64,000 nucleotides of DNA from Mesorhabditis belari (GCA_958450365.1 CAUEEP010000089.1:434001-498000); one strand, 5' to 3'. Shown: positions 1 to 12,339, numbered from the stretch's first letter. Program-made: numbers and translations. The notes: a model not told the origin generated them from the letters alone.

Positions 1-1150
1 TGCTCGAGGTCAATTCTAAGCTTCTCATACAAGTGGAATTTTTATTTATTCAGCTAACCTTTTAAATTTTGCTCCAAAATGTTGGCCTAAATGTTTTCTT
101 ACTGAAATGATTTGGAATTTGGCTCGAAGCAGCGATTTCAAAAAAATGTAATGTTCTTTGTGGCTCTCATTTTTCCTCTATTCAAAAAAGCAAAAAACAG
201 GTGTCCAAAAACCAGCCAAATATGAACCATGCATATATTTAGATCCCCTGGAATAACACGCGTTCAAGCACGCTAAAAATTGCTATAAATTAGCATCAAT
301 TCAATATTTTGCTAGATTTTCGTCTGAACCAAATCGAAGGGGATTCCTTCGTTAATCGTTGAACCAAGCGAGTTTCAGGAAGACAGATTCAAGATCAAAC
401 GTGGCAATTCGATATGGCGAATGAATAGAAGCGAGAGATAAGGCCTACTTTGTTCAAGACATCGACTCTTTTCAAACGCAGCCAAATAATATTTTTTGTT
501 GACTCGATCAATCCTATCTTGCAATATAATTTGAAATTCAATTTTGTTTCTTTGTTCATTTTGATTATTTAGCAACGGCTCTTCGATTTATCTTCATTCA
601 TAAGGGTTTCGACTTAAAAACCTAACTCAAGGATTTAAAAAGAAATAAACTCTGCCAAATGATAAGTGTAACTAGATTTAGTGTTTCGCAGAGCTCAGTT
701 CAGAGCTGAATCTTCAAGGATTAGCTGTTTAGTCTAGGCAAACTGTTAGCTGGATAGAAAAATTGCTTATGAAAAGATAAAATACAAATACCCAGATGAT
801 AGATCAGCCAGATAAGGGCATCTAATGTAATAAGGTGGCTAATAAGTAATGTCGCATGCTTGAGCGCGTGTTACTTCTCGAGGCTATTTACAAATCTCAT
901 GAGCAGCGTGCTAAAATGTTGCTAAGAGCCTAGGAAATCAAAAGATATGCATGAATTTTTGAGACAATCACTGTGGAAGCCTTTATTCCGATTCTTGTGC
1001 CTTTCAAAAAAGGCACTTTTTCCGAGGTTAATTCTAAGCTTCTCATACGAGCCATGCATATATTTAGATTCCCTGGACTCTTAGCAACATTTTTGTATGT
1101 TGCTTGTGAGATTTGAAGCTAACCTCGAGAAATACTTATTAGCCACCCTG
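1..1150 (+). repeat. Dispersed repeat R1, copy a (longest copy)
   Basis: This non-coding block recurs on both strands at about 9140–9710 (−), 14815–15400 (+) and 59020–59860 (+). The best shared part here is about 320–790. The motif AATTCTAAGCTTCTCATAC occurs near 13 and again near 1029. Bases 840–960 are roughly the reverse complement of 1055–1145, so the 3' end can fold back. Short ORFs inside are not conserved between copies. The element class is unknown; a non-autonomous DNA element is the simplest reading. Confidence 0.7.
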
Positions 1151-2069
1151 CATATAGCAGAGAGAGTTTTTAGGCCTGTTTGTTTTTAGTCATCTACCTA
1201 TATGTTTAAATCTAGCCATAAGCTAGGTTCAAACATTTAACTCTGACTGTGTATATCTGTGTGAATGATTGAGCTTCGAACAAGAAAATCGCTTTATAAA
1301 ATGAAATATGTGCACCAGTAAAGTATTGGATGAACTAATAGGATTGAGCTTATTGTTATCATATCCCTCTCCATTCTCCCAAGACGCAGAATCAATGAAT
1401 ATGGGCGAAGGCAAGCGAAGAATTACTTAAATACTATTTGGATCTCGAGTTTCGATTCCCGACACTTTAATACGATTCCATTTCGAGTTCAGTTTTTCAT
1501 TCAACGAGAAATAAGCGGCTCTGATTTTTAGAACTTTATCGTCTCTTCGTATAACATTTCATTCAAATTTCAGATTTCATTCAAATCCTTCACACCATGC
1601 ATCTACTGAGGATTTTCATGCTGAAGAATGGTGCTTTTGGGCAGAGTCAAAGCCTTGACACTGTAATGGGCTCCGAAAAGTGAAACAAAGCCGAGCTGGC
1701 CCTTTATCTTCTTTTTCAGTCACTTCATTCAATCAATATGAAAAGAAACAGATAAGGCTTTTGTTCAATTCTTTGCGAAACTTTTCTTCACGACACATTA
1801 TTGCAGGCTTTAAAGGAACAAATCTTCTAAGAATGTTAAAACTAGATCCAACAATCTTCAATATAATCATTTTTCACCTTATGACCAGTCAATATAATGA
1901 TCTAACTCCATATCTATTATCTAGATCATTTTTTTGCTGAGCCTTTAGTATTATTTGCTTCTTTTCTTTGCTCTTTATTTTAACTATAAACTTTAATTTA
2001 TTCTGAAATTATTTTATTCCCAGGGACATTTGCAGTTTTAGCGGCCCACGATAAACTTTTTCATGAACT
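1151..2069 (+). promoter_or_regulatory. 5' flank of gene A, partly shared with other family members
   Basis: Bases about 1320–1410 match the 5' flank of the other members (near 34850, 59940, and reversed near 26830): a 'TATTGTTATCATATCCCTCTCC' type block followed by a CAGAATCAAT block. In genes H and K this block lies about 200 nt before the ATG; here about 660 nt of unrelated sequence intervene. A TTATTCCCAG acceptor just upstream of the ATG at 2070 leaves a 5' non-coding exon possible. Promoter activity is inferred only from conservation between copies. Confidence 0.4.
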
Positions 2070-5000
2070 ATGGCAACAAACCATCGATTCAAAGAACGAT
2101 TTATTGGTCGAGGAGCAATGGGGGATGTGTTTGAATTGGAGGGACACAAACCGTTGGTTATTTTATTGAAAAATACCGTGTATACAAGAAAAGAGGTTGT
2201 AATGTACATAAAAATGAAGTGAGCTCAAAAATGTTCTTTATTGTCGTTTAACACCTTTAAACGACAATGTTCTCGGGTCCCCATCAAGTACTCCACAACT
2301 TTTGGTAGCTTTCATTTTTAATTTCTCTTAACTATGTAAACTCAAGGCTCACATATAAATACTTTTAATCGTGAAGAACAATATGGTTATTGGTAAGACT
2401 AAAGCTTTACCTATACACATTTGAAGAAATACGATATCGAAATTAATGGATTCTTCCTTTATTTAGCCCAGCTGTGATCAAATATATGTTTTGTGGCAAT
2501 GAAGCACAATTGAAGATCTTCAAAAATGAATGTGAAGCTTTAAAGGCCGTTTATCATGCAAATGTAGTGAGAATGTTATATACAGAAGAGAATGGAAGGG
2601 AGTTGGGAATTGTAATGGAATACTGCCAGAGGGGATCACTCCGAGATGGTTCAGATTCAAAGTATATTGTTATAGTTTACAGTTTAGTAATCTTCAATCC
2701 AAAAATCAGCTATTCAATGAACCCTGTTCTCACCTGGGGAATCCAATTATTTGATGCCATTGATCACATGTATCAGAAACACAAATTGGTACATCGAGAT
2801 ATCAAACCAGACAAGTAATATTCGGTGGTATAAATGTCGAAGTTCCATTCATTTATAGCATTTTTGTAACAAATGAATACCAGCTAAAGATTGGTGACTT
2901 CGGATTGGTAAAAGTAGTGGGAGATGGAACTGTTACGGGGACGTTTATTGGAACACAACGATATATGAGTCCACCTGAAATGAAGGAGGACGGGGTACAA
3001 CGGGATGTTTATGAACAAGTAAAGGAGGCTGATGTCTCGGTTAGTTTTACATTCTTTTCAATTCTATTCAAACATAAGAAATACTTATTCCAGAATTCCC
3101 ATCGAAATGATGTCTACAGTCTGGGACTTGTTATGTGGGAAATCATCGAAAGGAGGTATTCATCTTTAAATAGTGGCCTCCTTTGAGATATAACTAAAAC
3201 TTCGAAACAACATTATTATTGTTCTAGAACCATTTTCACAAACTATGAGAGATCTGGAGTGTTTGATCGTGAACAATTCTTGTTTGATATAGCACTCAAA
3301 CGCGTTACTGAAATCGAACCACCTGAATGTCAATCGGAAATTCAAAAAATCATCTCGAGGTTTGGATTCAAGATTTTCTTTTATCTTTTGAGAATCCACC
3401 TATCAGATGTACTAACTTTCAACGTATTCATCGTCCACCAGCTTCTGAAGTTTTGGATTCCCTTGCTCAAATGCAGAAAGTAAGCTTTTCTCAAAGAAGT
3501 AAAATTTCTCGTCTACTATAATATTGAGTTGGAAAGTATGGAAAGTACGCAAATTTCCTTTCACTTATTTTACCATTATTTCTTAGTTCAAACAACGAGT
3601 AAAATACTGCCGAAAAGCGAGTTAGTTTGTAGAAATACATTTCATATGTGGGTAATTAAACCAAACATAGCCGGCTGCATGCCAGAGAGTGGGCGTTTAG
3701 GCAGTTTACGCTGAGAGAACACTTATTTTGGAGATGTTTGTCCGGAGATATGGTAGTCCTAAGAATTCTACATAAACCATGAAAATTCTAGTTATTTTAG
3801 AGGCTATTTTAAATGAGTAAATAGGAGTAAAAGGAAATTTGTGAGATTTCATACTTCCCGACAGAATAGTTGAGTAAGTTTCCTTTTTTTGGAAATTTAA
3901 AACTTCTCAAATATAATGCCCTAGGCAAATGAATTCATCTCTTCACTCCCTTTTGATCCCACAGAAGATAAAGACCAGGAAAAATTAATGAAACCAATTG
4001 GATTTGATGATAGAAAAGAATGGGTTATGGTTGAATCTGAGGAAAGAAGATATGAAAAGAGATTCGAAAAGTCTGGAAGGCATATCTTCTTTGGAATAAT
4101 GCGATATAAACTCGGAACACTAAGTTCTGCTGAAAGAGAGAAATTCTTCAAAGAAGCGCCAAATATTGTTTCAAGATTAAAAGAAGAAACTCAGACATTC
4201 AAAGATGCTCGTTATGTGATTTGGGACATATTGGAGATAGAAGAAAAGAAGAAAAATCTACATGAAAAGAATATTTATGAAATATTTGAATTGTTTGTTT
4301 TGGGAGATTTTCTAGTACAGCAATGGCAAGAAAATACCGCTTTTGAATACCTTAAAAGTCACGAGGAAATCTGGTTACCAAGCTTTAGAAATTGGCGGAG
4401 GTGTGAGAATTCGATTAACAGTTTGAAAAAAGTAAAAAGAGAGACCTATACAACAAATTTCTATTTTCGATGTTTTATTTCTCAATTGACTGGTGAGGGA
4501 TGGATTCATATAAAATGGAATTTCTTTGTAATTGAAGACTTAAGATTATGGAAACGAATACCAGGACAATGGGTAGACAATCCAAGAACTGAAATCCGGA
4601 GCTATGAAATTGAAAATGAAGACAAAAAACATGAATTGCTTCATTTTTCTCATTACAAACAAATGCCTCTTGAACGCATAATTGATGGATTTAAGAAGCA
4701 ACAAGAAAAAATGGAAAATATTATAAAATTACACTTGAAATATCTGATTCCAATAAATGATTCAGAGAAGAATAATACTCCATTCAATATTAAATCACTT
4801 CTCGATGAGTCTTCTGAATATGAAAGACCTTCTAAAAGATCTAAAAGATCAACCTCTAAATTTGACGAAGAATCTTCTTATAAGCCCTATCCCTTCCCCC
4901 ACTACCTATTCCAATTAAGAAATCCTCCTCGTCGAATTTGTCAAAAGAAGCATACAGGGAAATGTCAAATGGATGGGTTTGGAAAAGTGAGAGGATGGCT

Positions 5001-5469
5001 ATCAGATTTACCTAAAGAATTGCACATTCCAGTATGTGGTCAAATCACGCAAGCCGAGGTCCGCGTTCTGGAAAGTTACATAGATTGTATAAGACCTGAT
5101 AGAGATCCGTCTCTTTATTTCATTAAACACCCATTTCTATTTCTTTGCTGCCAAAATCTCTTAAATATTCCATTTTTGATTCTCTTGGATCATCCAAACA
5201 ATTATGAAAATGGGGAAAGTATTCCTGGATTGGATTTCAATAGGAAACTTTATCATATTGATGTTGGAGTATTAAGAGAATACTTTCAAGAGTCAAAGCT
5301 TAATGAGATGGTCTATGGTTTGATGAAGAGTGACGGATGGAGACCCTACATCCGCTTGATTGATTATCAAGGGAATCCAAAAACAGAATGGCTGGAATTT
5401 GAGAGAGTGCCCTACTCGGCTTCCTATAGCAAATTCACTAAGCAAGAGGAGGCTATAATCAGTAGTTGA
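2070..5469 (+). CDS. Family gene A: kinase plus large unknown C-terminal domain
   Basis: My eight-exon model is 2070–2152, 2467–2648, 2688–2814, 2859–3039, 3094–3155, 3228–3359, 3407–3479 and 3925–5469, giving 794 residues with no in-frame stop. Kinase signatures are the Gly loop GRGAMGDV, AVIK with the ATP-binding Lys, the alpha-C Glu in NECEALK, HRDIKPDN (Asn supplied across a 44-nt intron), GDFGLVK, YMSPPE and NDVYSLGLVMWEI. The architecture recalls PEK/GCN2-like Ser/Thr kinases, but the assignment is loose. The last exon reads in frame upstream of its first ATG (3988) to the acceptor at 3925, so it is not a separate gene. It carries CQKKHTGKCQMDGF, LDHPNNYENGESIPGLDF and LIDYQGNPKTEW. All catalytic residues are present, so activity is plausible; substrate unknown. 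The exact donor of intron 1 is the least certain junction. Confidence 0.78.
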
Positions 5470-5669
5470 ATATGAAGAAGTTACTAAAAAGGAAAGACAA
5501 AGAAAAAAGGCTGCTTGCTCTGTATCCTAACCCTAGCCTTCCTGACTTCCCAATTTCCAGGGTCTTTATTTTACTAGTGAAATTCTTGGACTTTATGTGT
5601 CCTTATTTTGTTTTTTTTTCATTTCTTTCAAATGAATAATCTGTTTATCAAAAACAGAACGTTCTTTAT

Positions 5670-5900
5670 TCTTGAAATGGGGAAAGTAGTCTTGGATTTG
5701 ATCTCAACAAGAAACTTCATAAGGTTGATGTTGGAGTATTAAGAGAATACTTTCAAGAGTCGAAGCTCAATGAGAGGGTCTATGCTCTGCTCAAGCAGTA
5801 TGGATCAAACATTCGTTTGATTGATTATCAAGGGAAGCCAGAGACAGAATGGCTTGTGCTTGAAAAAGTGCCCGAATTCGACTTCCTATTCACTTAGCAA
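5670..5900 (+). pseudogene. C-terminal stub of a family copy, tandem to gene A
   Basis: About 200 nt after the stop of gene A the sequence re-enters a second copy of the last coding segment: GVLREYFQESKLNERVYAL, then LIDYQGKPETEW. It begins abruptly at the 'ATGGGGAAAGTAGTCTTGG' region directly after a copy of the 3' flank phrase 'GTTCTTTATTCTTGAAA'. Everything upstream is missing, so it is a truncated, dead copy. The join suggests unequal exchange within the duplicated unit. Confidence 0.8.
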
Positions 5901-5984
5901 CAGGAGATGCTACACTTAGTAGTTGAAAATCAACAAGTTACTAAAATAAAAGGACAAAGAAAGAAGGCTTATTGCTCTATGTCC

Positions 5985-6440
5985 TCATCGCAGCCTTCCC
6001 GACTTCCCAGTTTCCAGAGTTTTTATCTTACTAGTTCAATTTTTGAACTCTATCCGTCTCTATGCCACTTGTTTTATTACTTTTTCTTCGAATGAATCAA
6101 GGATTTATGCAAACAGAATGTTTTTGATTCTTGAAATGTTCACAAAACCCACCATAAAACGCTCTTTGTGCCCCTTGCCAGTAATGAGTGCAATTTTCGG
6201 ATTAACACACACAAATAACAGAAAACAGATTTTCACCAAAAGAGAAATTGGAATGAGACATTTATAATCTTCAAAAAAATTTTTAAACTTATTCTAAAAA
6301 GTTAAACATGACTAAATTTAATGTGTCCAAACCTAGTCACTACCTAATTTTAGTTTTTCCACTATTTTCCCTGACTTTTTAACGGATTTCTGTTTCTTTT
6401 TCCTTTTGCTGATATGCATTTGCATCCATGGTTCAATAAA
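5985..6440 (+). repeat. Shared 3' flank of the kinase family, copy 1
   Basis: This segment recurs after other copies (about 55900–56370 and 63545–64000 on +, and reversed at about 12100–12305). Landmarks are ACACACAAATAA, a GATTTTCACCAAAAG block, a TTAAACATGACTA block, and 'TTTTTCCACTATTTTCCCTG' ahead of a GGATTTCTGTTTCTTTT tract. It shows that the duplicated unit extends well past the coding sequence. No gene is seen in it. Confidence 0.75.
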
Positions 6441-6534
6441 TTTATTACTCTCATTGATATAAGATTAAACGCAAAGTTGAATGATTGGTGAGTTTTTGGG
6501 AGTTGGATGTGGAAATTGGGAAACTTTTCTTCAA

Positions 6535-6975
6535 AACGGTACTTTTCCTTTGCGGCTACTGTGGCTTTGGTCACGTTTTAGTTCTGTGATATACTTTGTG
6601 ATCGGATCTTGTAAACACCACTTTTCTGGCGCATAGATCTCTTCGCCTTTTCTTGCAACAACGACTCGAGCACGCCAGAAAAGATGTGTTTACAAGAATT
6701 GATCACAAAGTACACAGTGAAAAAGTACCATGAGAGCTGGGCAGCTTTTGAAGATCAAAACGAATGTGTCCTAACAATTAGCAAATTGAAGACGGGAAGA
6801 GTTGAGGGATGAATGGAGGAGACAGGACGAATGATCAATGATGGAGATGGAGGGGGAGAAGCCCATTGAAATGCAGGAATTGAGGACATTGAATAGGGAG
6901 TTGACGGGACAAGGCACTCACAATCCTCGTCACCTTGATCGGAGCGACCGGAGGAAAGCTTCGAGACGATGACCT
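6535..6975 (+). repeat. Foldback element R2, copy 1
   Basis: Two imperfect arms of about 48 nt lie at 6586–6633 and 6671–6719 and are reverse complements of each other (core ACTTTGTGATC…TTGTAAACAC). Together with about 250 nt to the right, they recur inverted at about 12340–12720; one arm is present near 58620–58720. The right part also contains the conserved string 'GTCTCGAAGCTTTCCTCCGG' in reverse, which reads SKLSSG in one frame. Element class unresolved; a MITE-like foldback is likely. Confidence 0.7.
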
Positions 6976-7985
6976 GCAAACGGGAATTGTTGATGGCAAA
7001 ATTGCAAAATTGCAGTTTATATACCCTATTTGTTCTAAAAGATGACCAATTTGGCGAATAGTAACCTTGTAGTACCAGTTTTTCCGAACTACCGTGTCCT
7101 TGTAGTCAGATTTTATTGCCTCCAATTCATATCTCATCATCGATCTCATAAGGAGTCCGAAGGCTCGAAGATGAAGGAATGATGGTGATTTTCTATGCCA
7201 AATATCTCGCGCCTGCGAAACGCTCAGCAAAAACTAACAACAAAAACGGATTCGAAATCCCCATGATCCCCAGATCCCCCAAAACGGATTCGAGATTCCC
7301 GACTTTATAAGATGGACTTGGTCTCGAATCGAAAGGCCAGCCACTCACGGGAGCACAATGACCCTATTCTCCTAATGGCAGCATCAAGATGAAGTCAAGG
7401 GTCTTTTCATAGGTTTTTTGATTTCAGTAAGGTTTTCACGTGACTTGTTTATGACTTTAGGCTTTTTGGGATACAATAGAGTTTTTTAACACATAGACCA
7501 CCACGTGAGTCACGGCTGTTTCTCGTGAATGGCTGGTCCAGATCAGCTCAAAATTTGCCTTTTATATTTTTAATGTATTTTTAGGTCTTCTTTCTCGCTA
7601 GTTTCATTAGGAAGTTGTGTGATGTTTCGTAAAAAGCAGGAAAACCGGGGGTTACTTCGGATTCCATGATCGGGTGGTCTAAGGCGCGTTTTTCGTTTTT
7701 CCGTGGAGTGGATGCGTATAAAATAAAATAAAATAATTAAAACTCTGAAAAGCAACGATATGGAGTTTGTTGGTCTGAATTTAAGGCTGCATTCTTTTAA
7801 GAGTCTTTTAAGCCTACATTTCTGGCGAATTTCTGGGATTTTGTTATTCATTTTGGTCCCGGGTTTCGCAAAAGATGCGCGGTCGGCAATCTGTTAATGT
7901 TGGTATAGAGTTTTGTGTAACAGAGTATTAACAAATTATTGCACGGATTCGCAACTGAGCCCTAAGGTTGTACCACATAGTTTGT
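6976..7985. other. No gene recognised
   Basis: Only short ORFs with no recognisable motif are present (for example 6835–7230 on −). The direct phrase 'GATTCGAAATCCCCATGATC' followed by a second GATTCGAGATTCCC near 7280 hints at local duplication. I see no tRNA, promoter or transposase signal. Confidence 0.5.
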
Positions 7986-7989
7986 ACCA

Positions 7990-8686
7990 CACATCTTCTT
8001 TCATCATTTCAGGTGGACTCATATATCGTGGCGTTCCAATAAGCATCCCCGTAACAGCCACTACTTTTACCAATGCAAAGTCACCAATCTTCAGCTGGTA
8101 TTCATTGGTCACAAAAATGCTATAGATGAATTGAACTTCGACATTTATACCATTGAATATTACTTGTCTGGTTTGATATCTCGATGTACCATATTGTGTT
8201 TCTGATACATGTGATCAATGGCATCAAATAATTGCATTCCCCAGGTGAGAACAGTGTTCATTGAATATGTAATTGTTGGATCAAGGATCACTAAAATGTA
8301 TATAAGATATAACGACACCAGTCCAATCACAACCTCCCTTGAGTGGTCCCTTCTGACAATATTCCATTACAATTCCTACTCTTTTCCCTTCTTCTGTATA
8401 TCGATACAATCCGACCACATTTACATGATAGATCTTCATCAAAGCTTTACATTCATTTTTGAAGATCATCAATTGTTCATCATTACCAAAAAACACATAT
8501 TTGATCACAGCTGGGCTAAATAAGGAAGCTCATGGTACAATATAACCTCTACAAAAGACTAAATATCGAGCATAGTAGTAAATAGATCAAAAATAACCAA
8601 CGATTTGTGTCGAATCAATTCATACGCTTCTCCATATGCTACTTGCCCAATACACTTTCCCAATACAACTTGGTTTGATGTTATCA
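7990..8686 (-). pseudogene. Kinase pseudogene B of the family
   Basis: Exons 1–4 of the kinase half are recognisable on −. The Met at 8686 starts the usual N-terminus. AVIKYVFFGN and HRDIKPDK are still visible. The defects point to decay: the glycine loop reads GQVAYGEA instead of GxGxxGxV, the activation motif reads GDFALVKVV (Gly of DFG lost), and a 12-nt in-frame gap removes the residues after VV relative to other copies. Similarity ends abruptly after YMSPPEM near 7990, so the C-lobe and the whole C-terminal domain are missing. Confidence 0.8.
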
Positions 8687-8844
8687 TTTGTCACAGATAA
8701 GGCTTTAACCTAAAGAAGTAATAATATGAAATATAAAAGAGGAGATGAAATTAGAATTAGAAAAGCAGCTAGAAGGTGAGGGCAAAGAATTAACAATTAA
8801 CTACTAACAACCATCATAAGAAAGACCAATTTTATGCATTTAAT

Positions 8845-9140
8845 TTACTGACTCAAAAACTGCATTTGATTTTGCGTCGAAGCACTGTAATTTGTGTATT
8901 ATTGGTTATAATATGGTACACAAAATATAATTTGGTTTACTGGCTCAAAGATTTTATTTTGCGCCCTTTCTCACGTCGAAGTACTGTAGCTTGTGGTTTA
9001 AAAGGGGGGGGGGGGATATTAAAAGAGAATTTGGATAAAAACCTATTCTGGTTGAATGGTAGCATCTTTTTGTTGATTAGTAGAGTTAGTGACCCACCCA
9101 TCCCACCCGGATATGTTCTTTTCAGTTAGTCGGCTGGCCG
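8845..9140 (+). repeat. Dispersed repeat R4, copy 1
   Basis: Begins with TTTACTGACTCAAA and ends at 'CGGCTGGCCGAG'. A second copy lies at about 22030–22260, where it truncates the MCM4 fragment. A TTTGATTTTGCG / GAAGTACTGTAG phrase occurs twice within this copy, so it is itself partly duplicated. Contains a run of about 12 G near 9007. No coding signal. Confidence 0.65.
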
Positions 9141-9710
9141 AGAAATAGAAGACCGTGCTCAACGTTTTCCCTGGAGCGCTTCGTCACTTTCAACTGGAGC
9201 AAACGATTGCCGACATCTTCGAAAGCGAACTGGCCGACTTCACGATCAAGGTCTACAGCTGAGGTGGCAAAGAGAGATTTCACGGAAAGATTCGACAATT
9301 TCTTTATACAGTTAACAGTTGTGCCTAGATTAAACAGCTAATCCTTGAAGATTCAGCTTTGAACTGAGCTCTGCGAAGCACTACATCTAGCTACACTTAA
9401 CATTTGGCAGAGTTTATTTGCTCTTAAGTTTTCGAGTTAAGTTTTTAACTCGAAGCCCTTATTCGGATATATCGGAGAGCCGTGGTTAAAAAATCAGAAT
9501 GTACAAAGAAGCAAAATTGAATTTTACGGGTTATATTGCAAGATAGGATTGGTCGAATCAACAAAAAATATGATTTGACTGCATTTGAAAATAGTCGAGG
9601 CATTGAACAAAGCCTTATCTCACGCCTTTGTTCTTTGAATTGAAGTGTTGCGGTGTGGAGTGTTGCGTAGTCTAGCTTTGAACGCGTTTCTCTCGACACT
9701 GGTTTACGCT
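9141..9710 (-). repeat. Repeat R1, copy b, with a coding-like exon remnant
   Basis: From about 9300 to 9710 this is R1 in reverse. Next to it, + strand bases about 9160–9264 read ALRHFQLEQTIADIF then ESELADFTIKVYS. The same peptide, with third-position differences, is encoded in reverse at about 15260–15390 next to R1 copy c. That pattern suggests the repeat carried a protein-coding exon of unknown origin. I cannot name the family. Confidence 0.6.
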
Positions 9711-10477
9711 ACAATGCGCACGTAGGTAGCAAAAAATAGCTGAAATTCGGGGTTATTTTTTGAAAGTCCAGGCGCTTTGAAAAAAATGAAATACTAAAAA
9801 ACTTTCGCGACTACGCGACCGTACGAGGAGACTGTTGTACTATTAAAATGAGATGATCCTCAGTCCCGTCCAAAGCTATTGTCAAAGCACCTTAAATCCC
9901 AAATTTTGCCATTTTCTGAGAAAAGCGCATGGTAAGAGTGCAAAATCGAACGGCCAAAGTGTTTCTGTGTAATTTAGGTTTTGTTTTGCTTATTGTGAAT
10001 TTTACTTTTTTAGGCTTGAGAAAACGGCTATAAAACTTGGTTTGCGCCAAAAATTTCAGAAAAAAACCCAAGTAAGTGTTTCGTTTGGCGTTCAATTGTG
10101 TTAGTTAAACGGCTACAGGAATAGTCTGGTTCTGTGATCAGTACACTTCGCAGCTACATGAATCAAGAAACTTAAAGTAAAAGCAACTCGGAATCGTATT
10201 CTAAAACTCAATTTTCCTCAATAAACCCAAATATTGTGAATCGCTGAATGTGATCGTTGACATACAAGAACTAGTTGGTGACGAGGAAGCAAAACTCCAA
10301 ATCAATCCAAGGGCTCTTCTCAAACCTTCGCTCCATTAGATATCTAAGTGTTCAATTCGGTCATTGTGCATTGGCTGAGTCCTTTTTCCGTAAATGAACG
10401 GCTAGTATTGATTGAAGCTCAATGAATGCTCATTCATTCTTGAACATCTCACAATCTTTGTCATTTTTGCACCCTAT
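9711..10477. other. No gene recognised
   Basis: No convincing exon, transposase or RNA gene is seen. Short ORFs lack supporting splice context or motifs. Confidence 0.5.
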
Positions 10478-10560
10478 GTACTTGATCACAGCCGGGCTAA
10501 ATAAAGGAAGAATTCATTGATTTCCATATCGTCTTTCTCCTAATATGTACAAGTAAAACT
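10478..10560 (-). pseudogene. Tiny kinase-family scrap (intron 1 / exon 2 boundary)
   Basis: In reverse, the sequence reads the last part of intron 1, the TTTATTTAG acceptor, then P-A-V-I-K-Y. The intron part matches intron 1 of gene A (about 2390–2466) rather than the shorter intron 1 of genes H and K. The copy therefore derives from an A-like gene. It is flanked by unrelated sequence on both sides. Confidence 0.7.
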
Positions 10561-11855
10561 TTAGTCTTACCAATTGTAGTAAATATATTTGTGTGAGTAT
10601 ATTTATTCCCATTTATACCAATTACATAATTCATTCCAATACAATCTTTAGCCCATTCACGACCTACACAGTGGGTCTCTTTGTCGTCAACGTGTCAAAT
10701 GGCAATAAGAAATTCTTAATAAGAATAATCAAAATCATGAGAAATAAGAAAGAAATTTAGAAATTCTCAACCTTTTAACTTTAACGGATTATTTAGGACA
10801 AAATTATTTATTATCAATAAAATATAATCTTTCCATTTGATGACATCCATCTGGTTTTAGATTCGGCACAATCAACTTCTTGTTCTAGTAAGCCCGACAC
10901 GATTTCACCTTGATCACAACCCATTTCTTGAGGTTCAATGAGGTTTCCTTGATTCTCGAGTTGAATATGCTTGACCAAGATTTGTTTGATGTGTTGAAAA
11001 GCACTTCGAATCCATTTCCAGGCAATCGACAAATATTATTAGCAAAAGTTTTACAAGAATTTCTGCCAAAACCCGAAATGAGCAGCAATGCCTCTTCCTT
11101 TAAAATTCCAGCAACTATCTGGTATCCGAGCTCTTAAATCCAAGAATCTCGAGCCTCTTGAATTTGTTCAAAAAAACTATTTAGACAGTTTTGTATTTTC
11201 GGGCTCTTATAGCTCTTATATCCTCTTGTATTTCTTCAAAAAACCGTTCAGATAGTTTTTGAAAAATATAATTTCTTGGTTGGAAATTGATTGGGGGTAG
11301 CTTCGAGGAGCTCGGGCCGTTAGTATGAAAGTCGCGAAATTCTGGCTGCGGGCCATCACCATTTTGAATTCTATTTTTGGGACAAAGCTTCGAGACGATT
11401 AGCTACAAACCAGATTACCGGATTAGCCTTATGTTATACAAATTTCTACAAGGACACAAGGGCCTCTAGTGTTCAACTAATGTTGAGAATGGAAGGCGAT
11501 GGCCCATCCAGTATATAGCATACAGTTGCACTTGTTGAGACCTACAATCATAAAGTTTGGCCCACTCAGAAGAAAGTTATGGCGCAAAAAATTTGGCGCA
11601 AAGTAGCCACCCCAAATTTATGGGATAAAATTAAAAATACAAACGATTTCTGAAAATACGTGAAAATTTTCCGCTTTAAAAGCGTTGTTTGTAATTACGC
11701 GTTAGGTGGGGGTAGGGTACTATTAGAGGGGTGGGGTATTATTTCTTCCCTTCCCCTCTAGGGTGGGGTACTATTAGAGGGCGGAGGGGGTCCAATTACA
11801 GTATTTACGGTAGTTGTTTATCTCATTTCGTTTTTTAAAAAGTAAAAGTAAAACA
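10561..11855. other. No gene recognised; G-rich duplicated patch
   Basis: The minus-strand ORFs around 10814–11088 have no recognisable motif. Around 11700–11800 a short phrase with GGGTACTATTAGAGG occurs twice; a related ACTATTAGAGGG phrase sits at about 29760 beside a palindrome. This may be the end of a small mobile element. Confidence 0.4.
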
Positions 11856-12110
11856 CAGCACAGCACAGCACTAAGCACTCAGTAAAACACACTCAATTCT
11901 TTTCATATTTCCCCATTTTCATGAATACACCGGTTCTCCTTTTATTCTTTTCTTCCATTTACGGGTCTCCTTCATTTATTGGTACTCATCCTTTCTTTTC
12001 TCATCATTGCTTGTACATTTGTGAATTTTACAGATTTTTCTTCTTCTCTGCTTTTAGTAATAACAAATCAACGAGAGTAATAAAGTTATTTGACAATGGA
12101 TGTAAATGAA
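11856..12110 (+). repeat. Dispersed repeat R3, copy 1
   Basis: Matches 58760–59000 closely over about 240 nt (ATGAATACACCGGTTCTCCT near 11920 and near 58806). A shorter, diverged version lies at about 12780–12920. The short ORF starting at that ATG is similar in both copies but is low-complexity Phe/Ser-rich and is probably not a gene. Confidence 0.7.
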
Positions 12111-12305
12111 TATCTACAGAACAAAACGGAAACAGAAATGCGTTTAAAAGTGAGAGAAAATAGTGGAAAAACTAAAACTAACCAATAACCAGGTTGGAAC
12201 ACATTGACCATGTTTAATCTTTTAGAATGTTTGAAAATGTTTATGAAGCTTATAAAAGTTGATTCCAATTCTCTTTTTGGTGAAAATCTGGTTTAAACGC
12301 TTTCT
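12111..12305 (-). repeat. Shared 3' flank of the kinase family, reversed copy
   Basis: Reverse-complement match to 6110–6300, 56150–56330 and 63790–63980. No family coding sequence is attached on the expected side, so this flank fragment was moved alone or its gene was deleted. Confidence 0.7.
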
Positions 12306-12339
12306 GTTATTTGTGTGTGTCGGTCTGAAAATTGCATCT

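Noticed and set aside
3988..5469. A stand-alone 493-codon gene starting at the ATG at 3988
   Set aside because: The frame is open upstream to a splice acceptor at 3925, the kinase exon ends in a donor in matching phase, and the same arrangement recurs in genes H and K.
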